Shown here: piece by piece, positions 17,541 through 24,524 of the stretch | Layout of the letters: every line of letters begins with the position of its first letter | Position numbering within the stretch: the stretch's first letter is position 1 | Source of the DNA: Luteimonas terrae | Lineage (GTDB): Bacteria > Pseudomonadota > Gammaproteobacteria > Xanthomonadales > Xanthomonadaceae | Direction: 5' to 3' | DNA length: 64,000 bases | Assembly: GCF_004358165.1 (NCBI RefSeq) | Contig: NZ_SMTG01000004.1 | Span: 557,893 to 621,892 of the forward strand | The notes under the pieces: generated by a model | What the model was told of the DNA's origin: nothing | Seen by the model: only the letters and a program-made list of their open reading frames with translations | Database searches by the model: none | Program-made: the position numbers and the translations under genes

Positions 17541-17966
17541 CTATGGGCGGAAGGTGATGGCGTACCCGTTGAAGAGACCATCGTTATCGTAGAGGTACAG
17601 CTGTCCAAGCAACAGGCGCGTGCCTCCCGACTGCCATCCGGTCGCCACGAGTCGCGCCCTGAGCGGTGGGCGCTCGAAGGTCACGATCATCAGATCGTCC
17701 TGGAACTGCACCGCGGAGGGCGTGGCGGTGAGCACCTGCGTCTGACCGTCCCCGAAGAACCGCTCGAATCGTACCGACAGGTTCTTGTCGATCTGCAGCG
17801 TGTCGAGCCGCGGTTCGCGGAACACCCGCCCGATCCGATCCATCAGGCCGCCGGAAGGAATCGCGTACCAGGTACCGACCACGCCGTCAGGGCCCAGCGT
17901 TCGAGACTCCGCTAGCGCGGCCGGCATCATCAGAAACAAAAGTACAAGCAGTACCGAATGCCGCAT
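17541..17966 (-). CDS. Exported protein of unknown function
   Basis: 141 residues with a clear signal peptide (MRHSVLLVLLFLMMPAALAES, cleavage after ALA). The mature part reads as a single beta-rich domain (GVVGTWYAIPSGGLMDRIGRVFREPRLDTLQIDKNLSVRFERFFGDGQTQVL ... LLLGQLYLYDNDGLFNGYAITFRP), reminiscent of lipocalin-like or META-like small domains, but no motif decides it. It stands alone with gaps of 110 bp and about 295 bp on either side. Confidence 0.75.
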   Translation of the reverse strand: MRHSVLLVLLFLMMPAALAESRTLGPDGVVGTWYAIPSGGLMDRIGRVFREPRLDTLQIDKNLSVRFERFFGDGQTQVLTATPSAVQFQDDLMIVTFERPPLRARLVATGWQSGGTRLLLGQLYLYDNDGLFNGYAITFRP

Positions 17967-18261
17967 GCCAATGATCCTTTTGTATGTTAGGCGACGGACA
18001 CCACAAACAGCTCGCGCCGCTGCGCATCTGCCGCAATGTGTTGAATTCGGTGGGTCGATCAGGGTTCGACCCGCGAATCCCAGCCGTCGTAGACCGCTGT
18101 TCTCCTAGGCAACCGATTCGAAGCTTCGCGGCCGACAGCGGTCCCACGCGTATGAGTAGAAACAGCGCCAACGACCAATGCACAAGTGAGCGTTGCAGTT
18201 CCGTCGCGTGTCGTGACTCCCAAATCGCGACCTCGGGGAGAATGCGAGCAGAGAGGCACAG
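17967..18261. other. Gene-free stretch of about 295 bp
   Basis: Between two minus-strand genes. Composition is less GC-rich than its neighbours (GTGTTGAATTCGGTGGGTCG and similar). It contains a tRNA T-arm-like GGGTTCGACCC at about 18062-18072 without the rest of a tRNA. Short frames crossing it are not convincing. It may be a remnant of inserted DNA. Confidence 0.4.
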
Positions 18262-18708
18262 TCATCTGCACCGCCCGGCCTGGGGGATCGCAACCAGACG
18301 GGCACCTACCAGGAATCCCAGGCCGAGGGCGCCGGGCAGCACGAAACTCCAATCCGGCGTGCTGCGGAAAGACGTGGCGACCACCAGACCGAAAGCGCCT
18401 GATAAGAACGACCATCCGGTGAGATGGATGCCTTCCGCCGGTCGATCGAAATCTAGAGGGTTCGCACGCCAGCTTGGAGCCTCCCAAGTCTTGTGGGCAT
18501 GGATCACAGACATGAAGACAGAAGCGAAGGCGGCGAAGGCGAACATCACCAGCACGAAGTGCCATTCGGGCCGCTGGCTGAAGTCGTCATCCATCGCCGC
18601 GCGAATCGCGAGCCACATGGGTGCCGAGACGATTACGACCAAAAGCCGAAAGCGCAGCCAGAACGGGCGCGCGTCTGAATTTTCGGGTTCGATGCCGTGT
18701 CCTTGCAT
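18262..18708 (-). CDS. Small inner-membrane protein of unknown function
   Basis: 148 residues with four likely membrane segments: FWLRFRLLVVIVSAPMWLAI, HFVLVMFAFAAFASVFMSVI, GWSFLSGAFGLVVATSF and FVLPGALGLGFLVGARLVAI. No charged catalytic motif is visible and no family was recognised. The ATG at 18708 lies 9 bases downstream of the stop of the GFA-family gene, so the two are likely co-transcribed. Confidence 0.7.
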   Translation of the reverse strand: MQGHGIEPENSDARPFWLRFRLLVVIVSAPMWLAIRAAMDDDFSQRPEWHFVLVMFAFAAFASVFMSVIHAHKTWEAPSWRANPLDFDRPAEGIHLTGWSFLSGAFGLVVATSFRSTPDWSFVLPGALGLGFLVGARLVAIPQAGRCR

Positions 18709-18717
18709 GCCGGCTGG

Positions 18718-19107
18718 TCAGCGCGAGGCCGCCTCCGCTTCGAAGCCCACCAGACTCTGCGCCGCCCCATTGCTGCGGCCGATGTGTTCCAACGCGAAGA
18801 TGTCCACGCCTTCGATGCACGCCAGATTGAAGCCGTATTCGTTCGGGGCGCTGCGGCGCTGGTGGTGCGTGTAGATGCCGCAGATGCTGCAGAACCAGTG
18901 TCTGGCGATCTTCGTGTTCCACTGGTAGAGGCTCAGCACGTCGGCGCCGCGGACCACGCGCAGGCGGTCGAGCGTCACGCCGGCCATCACGGCGCCCTTG
19001 CGGCTGCAGATGGAGCAGTTGCAGCGACGGATGTTCTCGAAGCCGTCGATCAGATCGACTTCGAACGCGACGGCCTGGCAGTGGCAGGTTCCGGTGACGG
19101 TCTTCAT
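18718..19107 (-). CDS. GFA family (glutathione-dependent formaldehyde-activating enzyme-like) protein
   Basis: 129 residues with the zinc-binding cysteine pattern of the GFA/CENP-V fold: C8-x-C10, C29-x-C31-x2-C34, and C73-x2-C76 in FCSICGIYTHHQRR. The pieces GTCHCQAVAFEV and RRCNCSICSRKGAVM are the standard family blocks. Gfa itself was described as accelerating glutathione-formaldehyde adduct formation, but most family members are of unknown activity. It is likely transcribed with the small membrane protein that follows 9 bases later. Confidence 0.9.
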   Translation of the reverse strand: MKTVTGTCHCQAVAFEVDLIDGFENIRRCNCSICSRKGAVMAGVTLDRLRVVRGADVLSLYQWNTKIARHWFCSICGIYTHHQRRSAPNEYGFNLACIEGVDIFALEHIGRSNGAAQSLVGFEAEAASR

Positions 19108-19255
19108 GGCGCGTGCCTGTGCGGGGGAATCGCCATGATCCCACGCACAACCGGGCGGCGCCCGGGTTGCAGCCGAGCGCGACCGCCGCGGCCACCGGCG
19201 CTAGACTGCGCGCTCGGGAGACGGGGCGCCGCGGACCGGGAGCGGCGGGGGATGG

Positions 19256-20926
19256 ATGCGCTGGGGCGTGGTGTGCGCGCTGCTGTGGGCGTTGGCTTGG
19301 AACGTGGAGGCCTGGGCGGCCCCCGCGGCGACGGTGCGCGTCTCCGCGCTGGCCGAAGGCCCGACACACGGCGACATCGCCGCGGTCCGCGCGGCAACCG
19401 GCTGGCACCCCACGGGCGCGGCCATCCGTCAGCGCGAGGCCGATCGCTGGTGGCGCATCGACGTCGATGCCGGCGCCGAGCCCACGCCCGGCACGTGGAT
19501 CGTCTCCATCCGCGAGGCCTACGACGCGCAGCTGGTGCTCTATGCGCCGCCCGACTACCGGCCGCGGCGGCTGTCGACGTTCGATGCATCGTCGACACAG
19601 ATCGGCTCGCGACACCGCCTCGCGCTCGATCTGCCGGCCGACGCGCTGCGCGCACCGGTGTTCGTGGAAGTGATCCGCGCACGCAACCAGCCGATGGGCG
19701 TCAGTGCCGAAACGCTGCAGACATACGTGCTGGCCGACAACGCGCGCGTGCGCTTCACCAGCGCGATCCTCAGCGCCGAGCTGCTGCTGGCGGTGGTCGC
19801 GGCGATCTTCGCGTTCGCGTTGCGCCGGTGGATGCTGCTGCTGTTCTGCGTCTGGGTGCTGTCGGTCGCGGTGTATCTGGTGGTGATGCGGGGCGAGATC
19901 GTGGCCCTGGCGCCGTGGTTTCCCGGCGATCTGGCGATGCGCGCCGCGGGGCTCGGCATCAGTCTCGGATTGCTGGCGGCGTACGCGTTTCTGTTCGTGC
20001 TGCTGCAGGTGCGTCGACGCTATCCGCGCGTCGCCCGGCTGTACCGCTACACGCTGGTCGCAACAGCCCTGCTGCTGGTCCTGATCCCCGTGGTGCCGGT
20101 GATGACCGTGGCGCCGTACCTGGTGAACGTGCTGCTGCTGGTGCTGGGCCTGCTCGCGCTCGGCACCGGGCTGGCGCGCGCGTTCGCTGGCGATCGCGAA
20201 GCGCTGTTCTTCCTGGCCGGCTGGGGTCTGGTGTCGATCGTGGCGATGGTGCGCGCGGTGTATTTCCTGCGCTTCGCCGGCACCCCGGAATGGTTGGAGC
20301 ATCTGCATCCGCTGGCTGATGCTTTCGGCGCGCTGATCCTGGTGCTGGCGACCGCGCGTGCGGCGCGCTACGCCGAGCGCGAGATGGTGTCCGCGCGTCG
20401 CAGTGCCACCACCGATGCCCTGACCGGCCTGCCCAACCGGGCACTGCTCGACAGCGGCGCCGAGCGTCTGCTCGACGCGGCGCACGCGCGCGGCCATGCG
20501 CTCTCGGTGCTGTTCGTGGATCTCGACCACTTCAAGCAGGTCAACGACCGCTTCGGCCACGACGTCGGCGATGCCTGCCTGCATGCCATGGCCGGCATCC
20601 TGCGGCGCCACGTGCGCGCGAGCGATCTCGTCGCGCGCTACGGCGGCGAAGAGTTCGTGCTGGTGCTCGATGGGGCGGACGCCGCGGCCGCGCACCGGGT
20701 CGCACGCTCGCTGCGCGATGCCGTCGAGGGCGAGGGCCGTGACGTGGGCACGTGCGCGGTGGGCCTGACGGTGTCGATCGGCGTGGCGACGCTGCGGTCG
20801 GGCGACGAGGTCGCCGGCCTGTTCAAGCGCGCTGACGAGGCGCTCTACCGCGCCAAGCGCGACGGCCGCAATCGCATCGTCGCCGACACCCCGCGTCCGC
20901 TCGACGCGCAGCCGGAGCCCGCATGA
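19256..20926 (+). CDS. Membrane-bound diguanylate cyclase with 7TM-type sensor (GGEEF)
   Basis: 556 residues. Signal peptide (ALLWALAWNVEAWAA), a periplasmic domain at about 25-175, then seven or so transmembrane helices from about 180 to 375. The cytoplasmic GGDEF domain (residues 385-545) contains TTDALTGLPNRALLD, FVDLDHFKQVNDRFGHDVGD and the active-site GGEEF at 463-467. An RxxD allosteric I-site (R454-D457) lies five residues before it, so product inhibition is likely. It should make c-di-GMP in response to an outside signal. The overall plan is that of 7TMR-DISM receptors. Its stop codon overlaps the start of the next gene (ATGA), pointing to a joint function. Confidence 0.93.
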   Translation: MRWGVVCALLWALAWNVEAWAAPAATVRVSALAEGPTHGDIAAVRAATGWHPTGAAIRQREADRWWRIDVDAGAEPTPGTWIVSIREAYDAQLVLYAPPDYRPRRLSTFDASSTQIGSRHRLALDLPADALRAPVFVEVIRARNQPMGVSAETLQTYVLADNARVRFTSAILSAELLLAVVAAIFAFALRRWMLLLFCVWVLSVAVYLVVMRGEIVALAPWFPGDLAMRAAGLGISLGLLAAYAFLFVLLQVRRRYPRVARLYRYTLVATALLLVLIPVVPVMTVAPYLVNVLLLVLGLLALGTGLARAFAGDREALFFLAGWGLVSIVAMVRAVYFLRFAGTPEWLEHLHPLADAFGALILVLATARAARYAEREMVSARRSATTDALTGLPNRALLDSGAERLLDAAHARGHALSVLFVDLDHFKQVNDRFGHDVGDACLHAMAGILRRHVRASDLVARYGGEEFVLVLDGADAAAAHRVARSLRDAVEGEGRDVGTCAVGLTVSIGVATLRSGDEVAGLFKRADEALYRAKRDGRNRIVADTPRPLDAQPEPA

Positions 20927-21723
20927 CCCCGTTCCTCGATCCCGCCGCGCTGCGCGCCGGCGACATCCTGCTGATGCGCGGCATCGGCCCGGTGTCCGAA
21001 CTGATCGCCTGGTTCGGCGATTCCACCTACAGCCATGCGGCGGTGATGATCGACGACGCGCACTTCGTCGAAGCCGCTGCGCCGGTCTCGCGCCGCGTGG
21101 CGCTGGCCGACCGGCTCACACAGGGCGCGTACTACGATTTCATCGACGTGCTGCGCCCCACCGGCACGGATGGCGAGCCGCTCGACGACACCCAGCGCAG
21201 CGCGATCGCCAGCGACGCGCTCGGTTGCCTCGACGTGCCCTATCCGCTCGATGCGCTGTTGCAGATGGCGGTGTTCGCGACCCTGCGCAACCGCATCCCC
21301 GCCGATGCCGGCGTGCGCTGGCTGCTGCGCATGCTCGTCGAGCACCTGATCGCCGACGACCCGTCCCACATGGTCTGCAGCGAGCTGGTCTACCGCGCGT
21401 GCCTCGCCGCCGACCTGCCGCCTGCCGTCGTCGTCAGCGCACGGCTCGATCTGCCGTTCCCGGCGATCGACATCGCCGAACTCATCCGCGAATGGCGCGA
21501 GGCGCAGGGCAAGACGCATGGCGCGTTGGCGCTTCCGGCCCCGGCTGCAACTGGCATCGCAAGCGAGGAAGACCTGACCGAAGCGTTCGCGCGCCTGCGT
21601 GCGCCGATGCCGGCACTCGGCATGCCGCCAGTCGTGCGGCCCGTGCCGCGGGACGTGATGCCGGTGGATCTGGAAGCCAGCCCGCAGCTGCGACGCCTCG
21701 GACGCTTGCCGCTTCAGGGCTGA
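20923..21723 (+). CDS. Permuted NlpC/P60-like (YiiX/YaeF-type) papain-fold protein
   Basis: 266 residues, no signal peptide. The first half reads like the permuted papain-fold amidase family: RAGDILLMRG, STYSHAAVMIDDAHFVEAA (H38) and, about 110 residues on, HMVCSELVYRACLAA (C152). Thus His precedes Cys, the reverse of classical NlpC/P60. YDF/YPLDALL corresponds to the conserved G-x-x-Y-D region. Family members are proposed amidases or acyl/lipid-linked hydrolases. The last 70 residues are proline-rich and probably disordered. Translation is coupled to the diguanylate cyclase by a 4-base overlap. Confidence 0.8.
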   Translation: MTPFLDPAALRAGDILLMRGIGPVSELIAWFGDSTYSHAAVMIDDAHFVEAAAPVSRRVALADRLTQGAYYDFIDVLRPTGTDGEPLDDTQRSAIASDALGCLDVPYPLDALLQMAVFATLRNRIPADAGVRWLLRMLVEHLIADDPSHMVCSELVYRACLAADLPPAVVVSARLDLPFPAIDIAELIREWREAQGKTHGALALPAPAATGIASEEDLTEAFARLRAPMPALGMPPVVRPVPRDVMPVDLEASPQLRRLGRLPLQG

Positions 21724-21804
21724 GGGCGCACGCCACGCTGCCGCGAGACGCTTGCGTCGATGGGAGCGCGACGGTCACGCAACGCATCGCAGACGGTGCG
21801 TGTC

Positions 21805-22074
21805 TCAGTCGCGGTCGCCCGCCATGTACTGGCCGTTCACGAGGATCTGCGCTTTGACGTTCAACAGCGCGACCACCCGCACCTCGATCAGATCACTCTT
21901 CGGATCGCCCTGCACCAGCCGCGCCGACAGCCACTTGGTCCACATCGGTGCGAACAGGCTGGAATTGCGGTCCCGGCAATCCCCGTCGATGTAGAGGCGG
22001 GTGCCGCCTGTCAGCGAATTGACGACGCGGATCTCGTGGTCGTGGACGCGGGTGCTCCATTCCTTCTGCAACAT
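21805..22074 (-). CDS. Small conserved-looking protein of unknown function
   Basis: 89 residues starting MLQKEWSTRVHDHEIRVVNS, chosen because GGAG sits 6 bases before the ATG at 22074 (an ATG at 22137 is also in frame). The protein has alternating strands (HEIRVVNSLTGGTRLYIDGD, LIEVRVVALLNVKAQILVNGQYMAG) and reads like a small immunoglobulin- or C2-like beta domain with a repeated hydrophobic pattern. No signal peptide and no recognised family. It lies next to the integron-like block but shows no attC site of its own. Confidence 0.6.
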   Translation of the reverse strand: MLQKEWSTRVHDHEIRVVNSLTGGTRLYIDGDCRDRNSSLFAPMWTKWLSARLVQGDPKSDLIEVRVVALLNVKAQILVNGQYMAGDRD

Positions 22075-22206
22075 CTCGTACTCCGGCAGGGGGACTCGAC
22101 GTGCACTGTTGCCGATGCGGCGTAAACGCACCAACAAGACAGCGAACGATCGACCAGGCGGGATGCGCGAGCCCTGTTCCGCGGCGAGGCGGTTACGCCG
22201 CTGCCT

Positions 22207-22563
22207 TCAGACCTGAAGCGCCTGCGTCACGCCGATCGCAAGCACGGCCGACAGCAGCCAGACCGCGCCACGCTTGAGCAAGGCGGTGTCCACGGCGCCT
22301 GGTGTCGCCGCGTGCCGATGGCCGAAGCCGACGACGAACGCGTGCGCCGGGAGCGCCACGAGCAGCAGGAAGGCGACGAGCAACAGCATGGTGTCGTTCG
22401 CCAGTCGTACCCAGAGCAGCGACATCGCCGCTCCGGCGACTAGACCTGTGAGCGCAGCCGTGATGGGCGAGGGCGATACCTTCAAGGTGACTGCACCATC
22501 GATGTTGGAGCCGGCAAGTCTAGGGGACGTGTCTTCTGGATCGCCAGCAGATGCGATGCGCAC
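22207..22563 (-). CDS. Small membrane protein of unknown function, possible sixth cassette
   Basis: 118 residues with three likely membrane segments: ITAALTGLVAGAAMSLLWV, MLLLVAFLLLVALPAHAFVVGF and GAVWLLSAVLAIGVTQAL. HRHAATPGAVDTALLKRG is a polar loop. The start lies only 8 bases past the attC-like site at 22571-22632, as expected for a cassette gene. No convincing attC follows its stop codon, so it may instead mark the chromosomal flank. No family was recognised. Confidence 0.55.
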   Translation of the reverse strand: MRIASAGDPEDTSPRLAGSNIDGAVTLKVSPSPITAALTGLVAGAAMSLLWVRLANDTMLLLVAFLLLVALPAHAFVVGFGHRHAATPGAVDTALLKRGAVWLLSAVLAIGVTQALQV

Positions 22564-22570
22564 CTCGTCC

Positions 22571-22632
22571 GTCCTGACACTCGAATCAAGCCACGCAGCG
22601 AAGCAGCGTCGACAGGAACGGGTCGTCAGGAC
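22571..22632 (-). repeat. attC-like site after the VOC gene
   Basis: Ends are a perfect 8-bp inverted repeat (GTCCTGAC / GTCAGGAC). The core holds GACGCTGCTTCGCTGCGTGG and GGCTTGATTCGAG, matching the layout of the other sites. The VOC stop codon at 22633-22635 abuts it. The R boxes deviate from RYYYAAC/GTTRRRY, so it is probably decayed. Confidence 0.6.
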
Positions 22633-23008
22633 TCAAGCCGGAATGACATGCCCGATCCGCCAGAGCACGCCTGTCGGATCGATGAGTGTGAAGTCTCGGA
22701 TGCCCCAAGGCCGATCGTCCGGCGGACTGGTCCGCACGGAGAACTTCTCAATGACGCCAGACGCCAGAGTCCACGACATTCCGATACCAGTCGTCTGCAC
22801 TCGCGACCAGCATGTGCATCACGAAGTTGTTCGCGTGCGCCGGGTTGTAGAACTGCGACAGCAGGATGGCGGTCTTGCTGTGACGGAGTTCGGCGAGATC
22901 GTCCGACTCCATCGTCGCTTCGAAGCCGAGTGCCTTGTAGAAGTCCAAGGACTCCGCAAGATCACGCGCGGGTACGAAGGCTTTGATCTCTATCGTCTCT
23001 AGATTCAC
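22633..23008 (-). pseudogene. VOC/glyoxalase-family cassette gene, frameshifted
   Basis: Translation from the GTG at 23008 (GGGAAG 6-7 bases upstream) gives NLETIEIKAFVPARDLAESLDFYKALGFEA, a vicinal-oxygen-chelate fold start, and runs to DDWYRNVVDSGV before a stop. The remaining part, EKFSVRTSPPDDRPWGIRDF and TLIDPTGVLWRIGHVIPA, is in another frame. The break coincides with a tandem duplication of 7 bp (GACGCCA twice at 22753-22766, plus strand). Removing one copy restores DSGVIEKFSV and a full protein of about 122 residues. The final DPTGVLWRIG block is typical of the family (metal enzymes or antibiotic-binding proteins). An assembly error is possible but a clean 7-bp duplication looks like a real slip mutation. 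Confidence 0.8.
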
Positions 23009-23104
23009 AACGTCGCTTCCCAATCCATGACGTCGAAGTTGGACCACTTCAGACAGAGCTTCAGGTCGCTAAGTGAATCTGACCCCGTTATCCGCTTTCT
23101 CGTG

Positions 23105-23164
23105 GTCTAACGCCTGAGTTAAGCCGCGTCGGGAAACAGTATCGGCTTGAATGAATTGCTAGAC
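23105..23164 (-). repeat. attC site between the 23159-23776 gene and the VOC pseudogene
   Basis: On the minus strand it begins GTCTAGC (R'' box), continues AATTCATTCAAGCCG and the core, then CGGCTTAACTCAGGC and ends GTTAGAC (R' box). The arms AAGCCG/CGGCTT pair perfectly. The stop codon of the preceding gene lies inside the first box. Length 60 bp. Confidence 0.85.
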
Positions 23165-23776
23165 CATGGGCTCAAGTCGCAACGTCTCGCTTTGCTTTTC
23201 CAGAGTGACTGGATGGAACCACTCAATGATCATGCTGCCATCGTCCGTAAGCCGCAGAAAGTAACCCGTAGCAGGGTCACAGTTGACGGCGGAATTCCGG
23301 TCGATGATGTTTCTGATTCCGGAAAGATGGTGAGCGAAGAGGGCTAGCTGTACTTCAACCGCTTCGGACGACTCAGTGAAAACACGAAGTCCTGTACCAA
23401 AGTAGGAGTCCGGCTCCGGGAGGAACAGAACGATATCGGTTCTCGGCTCATACATGTCTATGGAACATTTAATTGCGCGTGCAATTGCACGCAGCGAATG
23501 TGTTCCAGAGGAAAGTGCAGAGACAACTTTGCTACGAGATCTCCATGACTCTTTAGCAGCCTCTTTTACGAGCTCTGCCACGTATAGCGCAGCGTACGCC
23601 GATAGTGCTTGCTGCCACCATGACAGCTCACCTACCAGCCGTATCCAAGAGGGTGCATCTGTCGATTTATAGCTAACGACCCTTGGATCAATCTCGACAT
23701 CGAAGAACGGCCGAAGATCACAACAGAGATCATCGACTTGGACTTGAGAGACGTCGGAAGTGCGTTGAACTTTCAC
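23159..23776 (-). CDS. Integron cassette protein of unknown function (cassette 4)
   Basis: 205 residues from a GTG at 23776, placed 6 bases after the preceding attC; an upstream extension would translate the attC itself. Layout: an N-terminal 35-residue piece (DDLCCDLRPFFDVEIDPRVV), a moderately hydrophobic helix pair (ELSWWQQALSAYAALYVAELVKEAAKESWRSRSKVVSAL), then a segment with IVLFLPEPDSYFGTGLRVF and a C-terminal FLRLTDDGSMIIEWFHP. The same plan is seen in the next cassette protein. No motif with known function was found. GC content is below that of the chromosome, consistent with acquisition as a cassette. A role in phage defence or stress is possible from context only. Confidence 0.75.
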   Translation of the reverse strand: MKVQRTSDVSQVQVDDLCCDLRPFFDVEIDPRVVSYKSTDAPSWIRLVGELSWWQQALSAYAALYVAELVKEAAKESWRSRSKVVSALSSGTHSLRAIARAIKCSIDMYEPRTDIVLFLPEPDSYFGTGLRVFTESSEAVEVQLALFAHHLSGIRNIIDRNSAVNCDPATGYFLRLTDDGSMIIEWFHPVTLEKQSETLRLEPMV

Positions 23777-23781
23777 GGAAG

Positions 23782-23840
23782 GCCTAACGCCCGGATTAAG
23801 CCGAGCCGCGAAGCGGCATCGGGTTGATGAATTGTTATGC
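23782..23840 (-). repeat. attC site between the two similar cassette genes
   Basis: Minus strand: GCATAAC (R''), AATTCATCAACCCGATGCCG, loop CTTCG, CGGCTCGGCTTAATCCGGGC, GTTAGGC (R'). The stop codon TAA of the upstream gene is part of the R'' box. 59 bp, closest of all to the canonical cassette consensus. Confidence 0.88.
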
Positions 23841-24461
23841 CCCAGCTCCACGGCGGCCGGCAAGAGGATCAATGACCTCCAGCGATTTTTCCGTGGAATT
23901 GTAGGCAAGAAGCAATGTGCTGCTCACGGGGACGGCGTGAGCCAGTCCCTTGATTGATTCTACGTCCAGAGTGCCGTCATACAGCGAGGACAGAAATCCA
24001 AGGAAGGCCGTCTGTGCTTCGTTACAAAGTGTTGCGTCAAAGTCACTTTGGAGCAAGAGCTTGACTCTCAGGCCATCTCCTACTTGGGCCACTATCGAAT
24101 AGAAGATTGAGTAGCGCGGGATCTCCGATTCGACCTTGCCTTTCGTGAAAACTACTCTGCCTTGCGGCGCGTCCTTGCCAAAGAATCTGGCTGACACCTT
24201 TAGCAATGCACTCTTGAGGACCTGATAGTGGTCTTTACCGGCCTCCTTGAGAAAGGCGTCAAAATAGGATCGACCTAAGAACACGACAACTGCTGTCGGA
24301 ATCAACCATTCAACTCCAGCGTATGCACCAGGATCTGGTCTGGACTCGACGCGAATATCGAGACCAAGCGCAGCGAGCTCCCGACCGAAATCGGCGAACG
24401 ACGGGTCCTCATATGATTCGATGTACATCAAACCGACATCAGGAACTGCGAATATTTCCAT
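23835..24461 (-). CDS. Integron cassette protein of unknown function (cassette 3)
   Basis: 208 residues starting MEIFAVPDVGLMYIESYEDP. After a 45-residue N-terminal domain there is a hydrophobic stretch WLIPTAVVVFLGRSYFDAFLKEAGKDHYQVLKSALLKV, then IPRYSIFYSIVAQVGDGLRVKLLLQ and STLLLAYNSTEKSLEVIDP. The order of elements (acidic N-domain, WLIP-like helix, YxxxFLKEAxKxxxxxLKxxL helix, beta piece with GLRV, late strand) matches the neighbouring cassette 4 protein at low identity. The ATG lies only 4 bases from the attC edge and has no clear ribosome-binding site, as often in cassettes. The hydrophobic stretch may be a membrane anchor or a buried helix. Function unknown. Confidence 0.78.
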   Translation of the reverse strand: MEIFAVPDVGLMYIESYEDPSFADFGRELAALGLDIRVESRPDPGAYAGVEWLIPTAVVVFLGRSYFDAFLKEAGKDHYQVLKSALLKVSARFFGKDAPQGRVVFTKGKVESEIPRYSIFYSIVAQVGDGLRVKLLLQSDFDATLCNEAQTAFLGFLSSLYDGTLDVESIKGLAHAVPVSSTLLLAYNSTEKSLEVIDPLAGRRGAGA

Positions 24462-24464
24462 GGG

Positions 24465-24523
24465 GCATCACACTTGAGCTAAACCGTGCCACAAATCGGC
24501 ATCGACTTGAACGAATGTTAGGT
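24465..24523 (-). repeat. attC site after the reverse transcriptase gene
   Basis: Minus strand: ACCTAAC (R''), ATTCGTTCAAGTCGATGCCG, core ATTTGTGG, CACGGTTTAGCTCAAG, then GTGATGC in the R' position. The last box differs from GTTRRRY by one base, so this site is partly degenerate. Confidence 0.7.
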
Positions 24524-24524
24524 G

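Noticed and set aside
18060..18075. tRNA gene suggested by GGGTTCGACCC
   Set aside because: Only a T-arm-like palindrome is present; no acceptor, D or anticodon arms could be drawn around it.
18587..20695. 702-codon minus-strand frame opposite the diguanylate cyclase
   Set aside because: Low-complexity His/Gln/Arg composition, and it overlaps two well-supported genes on both strands.
22118..22200. Additional attC (CGGCGTAA ... TTACGCCG) after the 22207-22563 gene
   Set aside because: The outer inverted repeat is good, but the inner arms and R-box consensus are missing, so it was not called.
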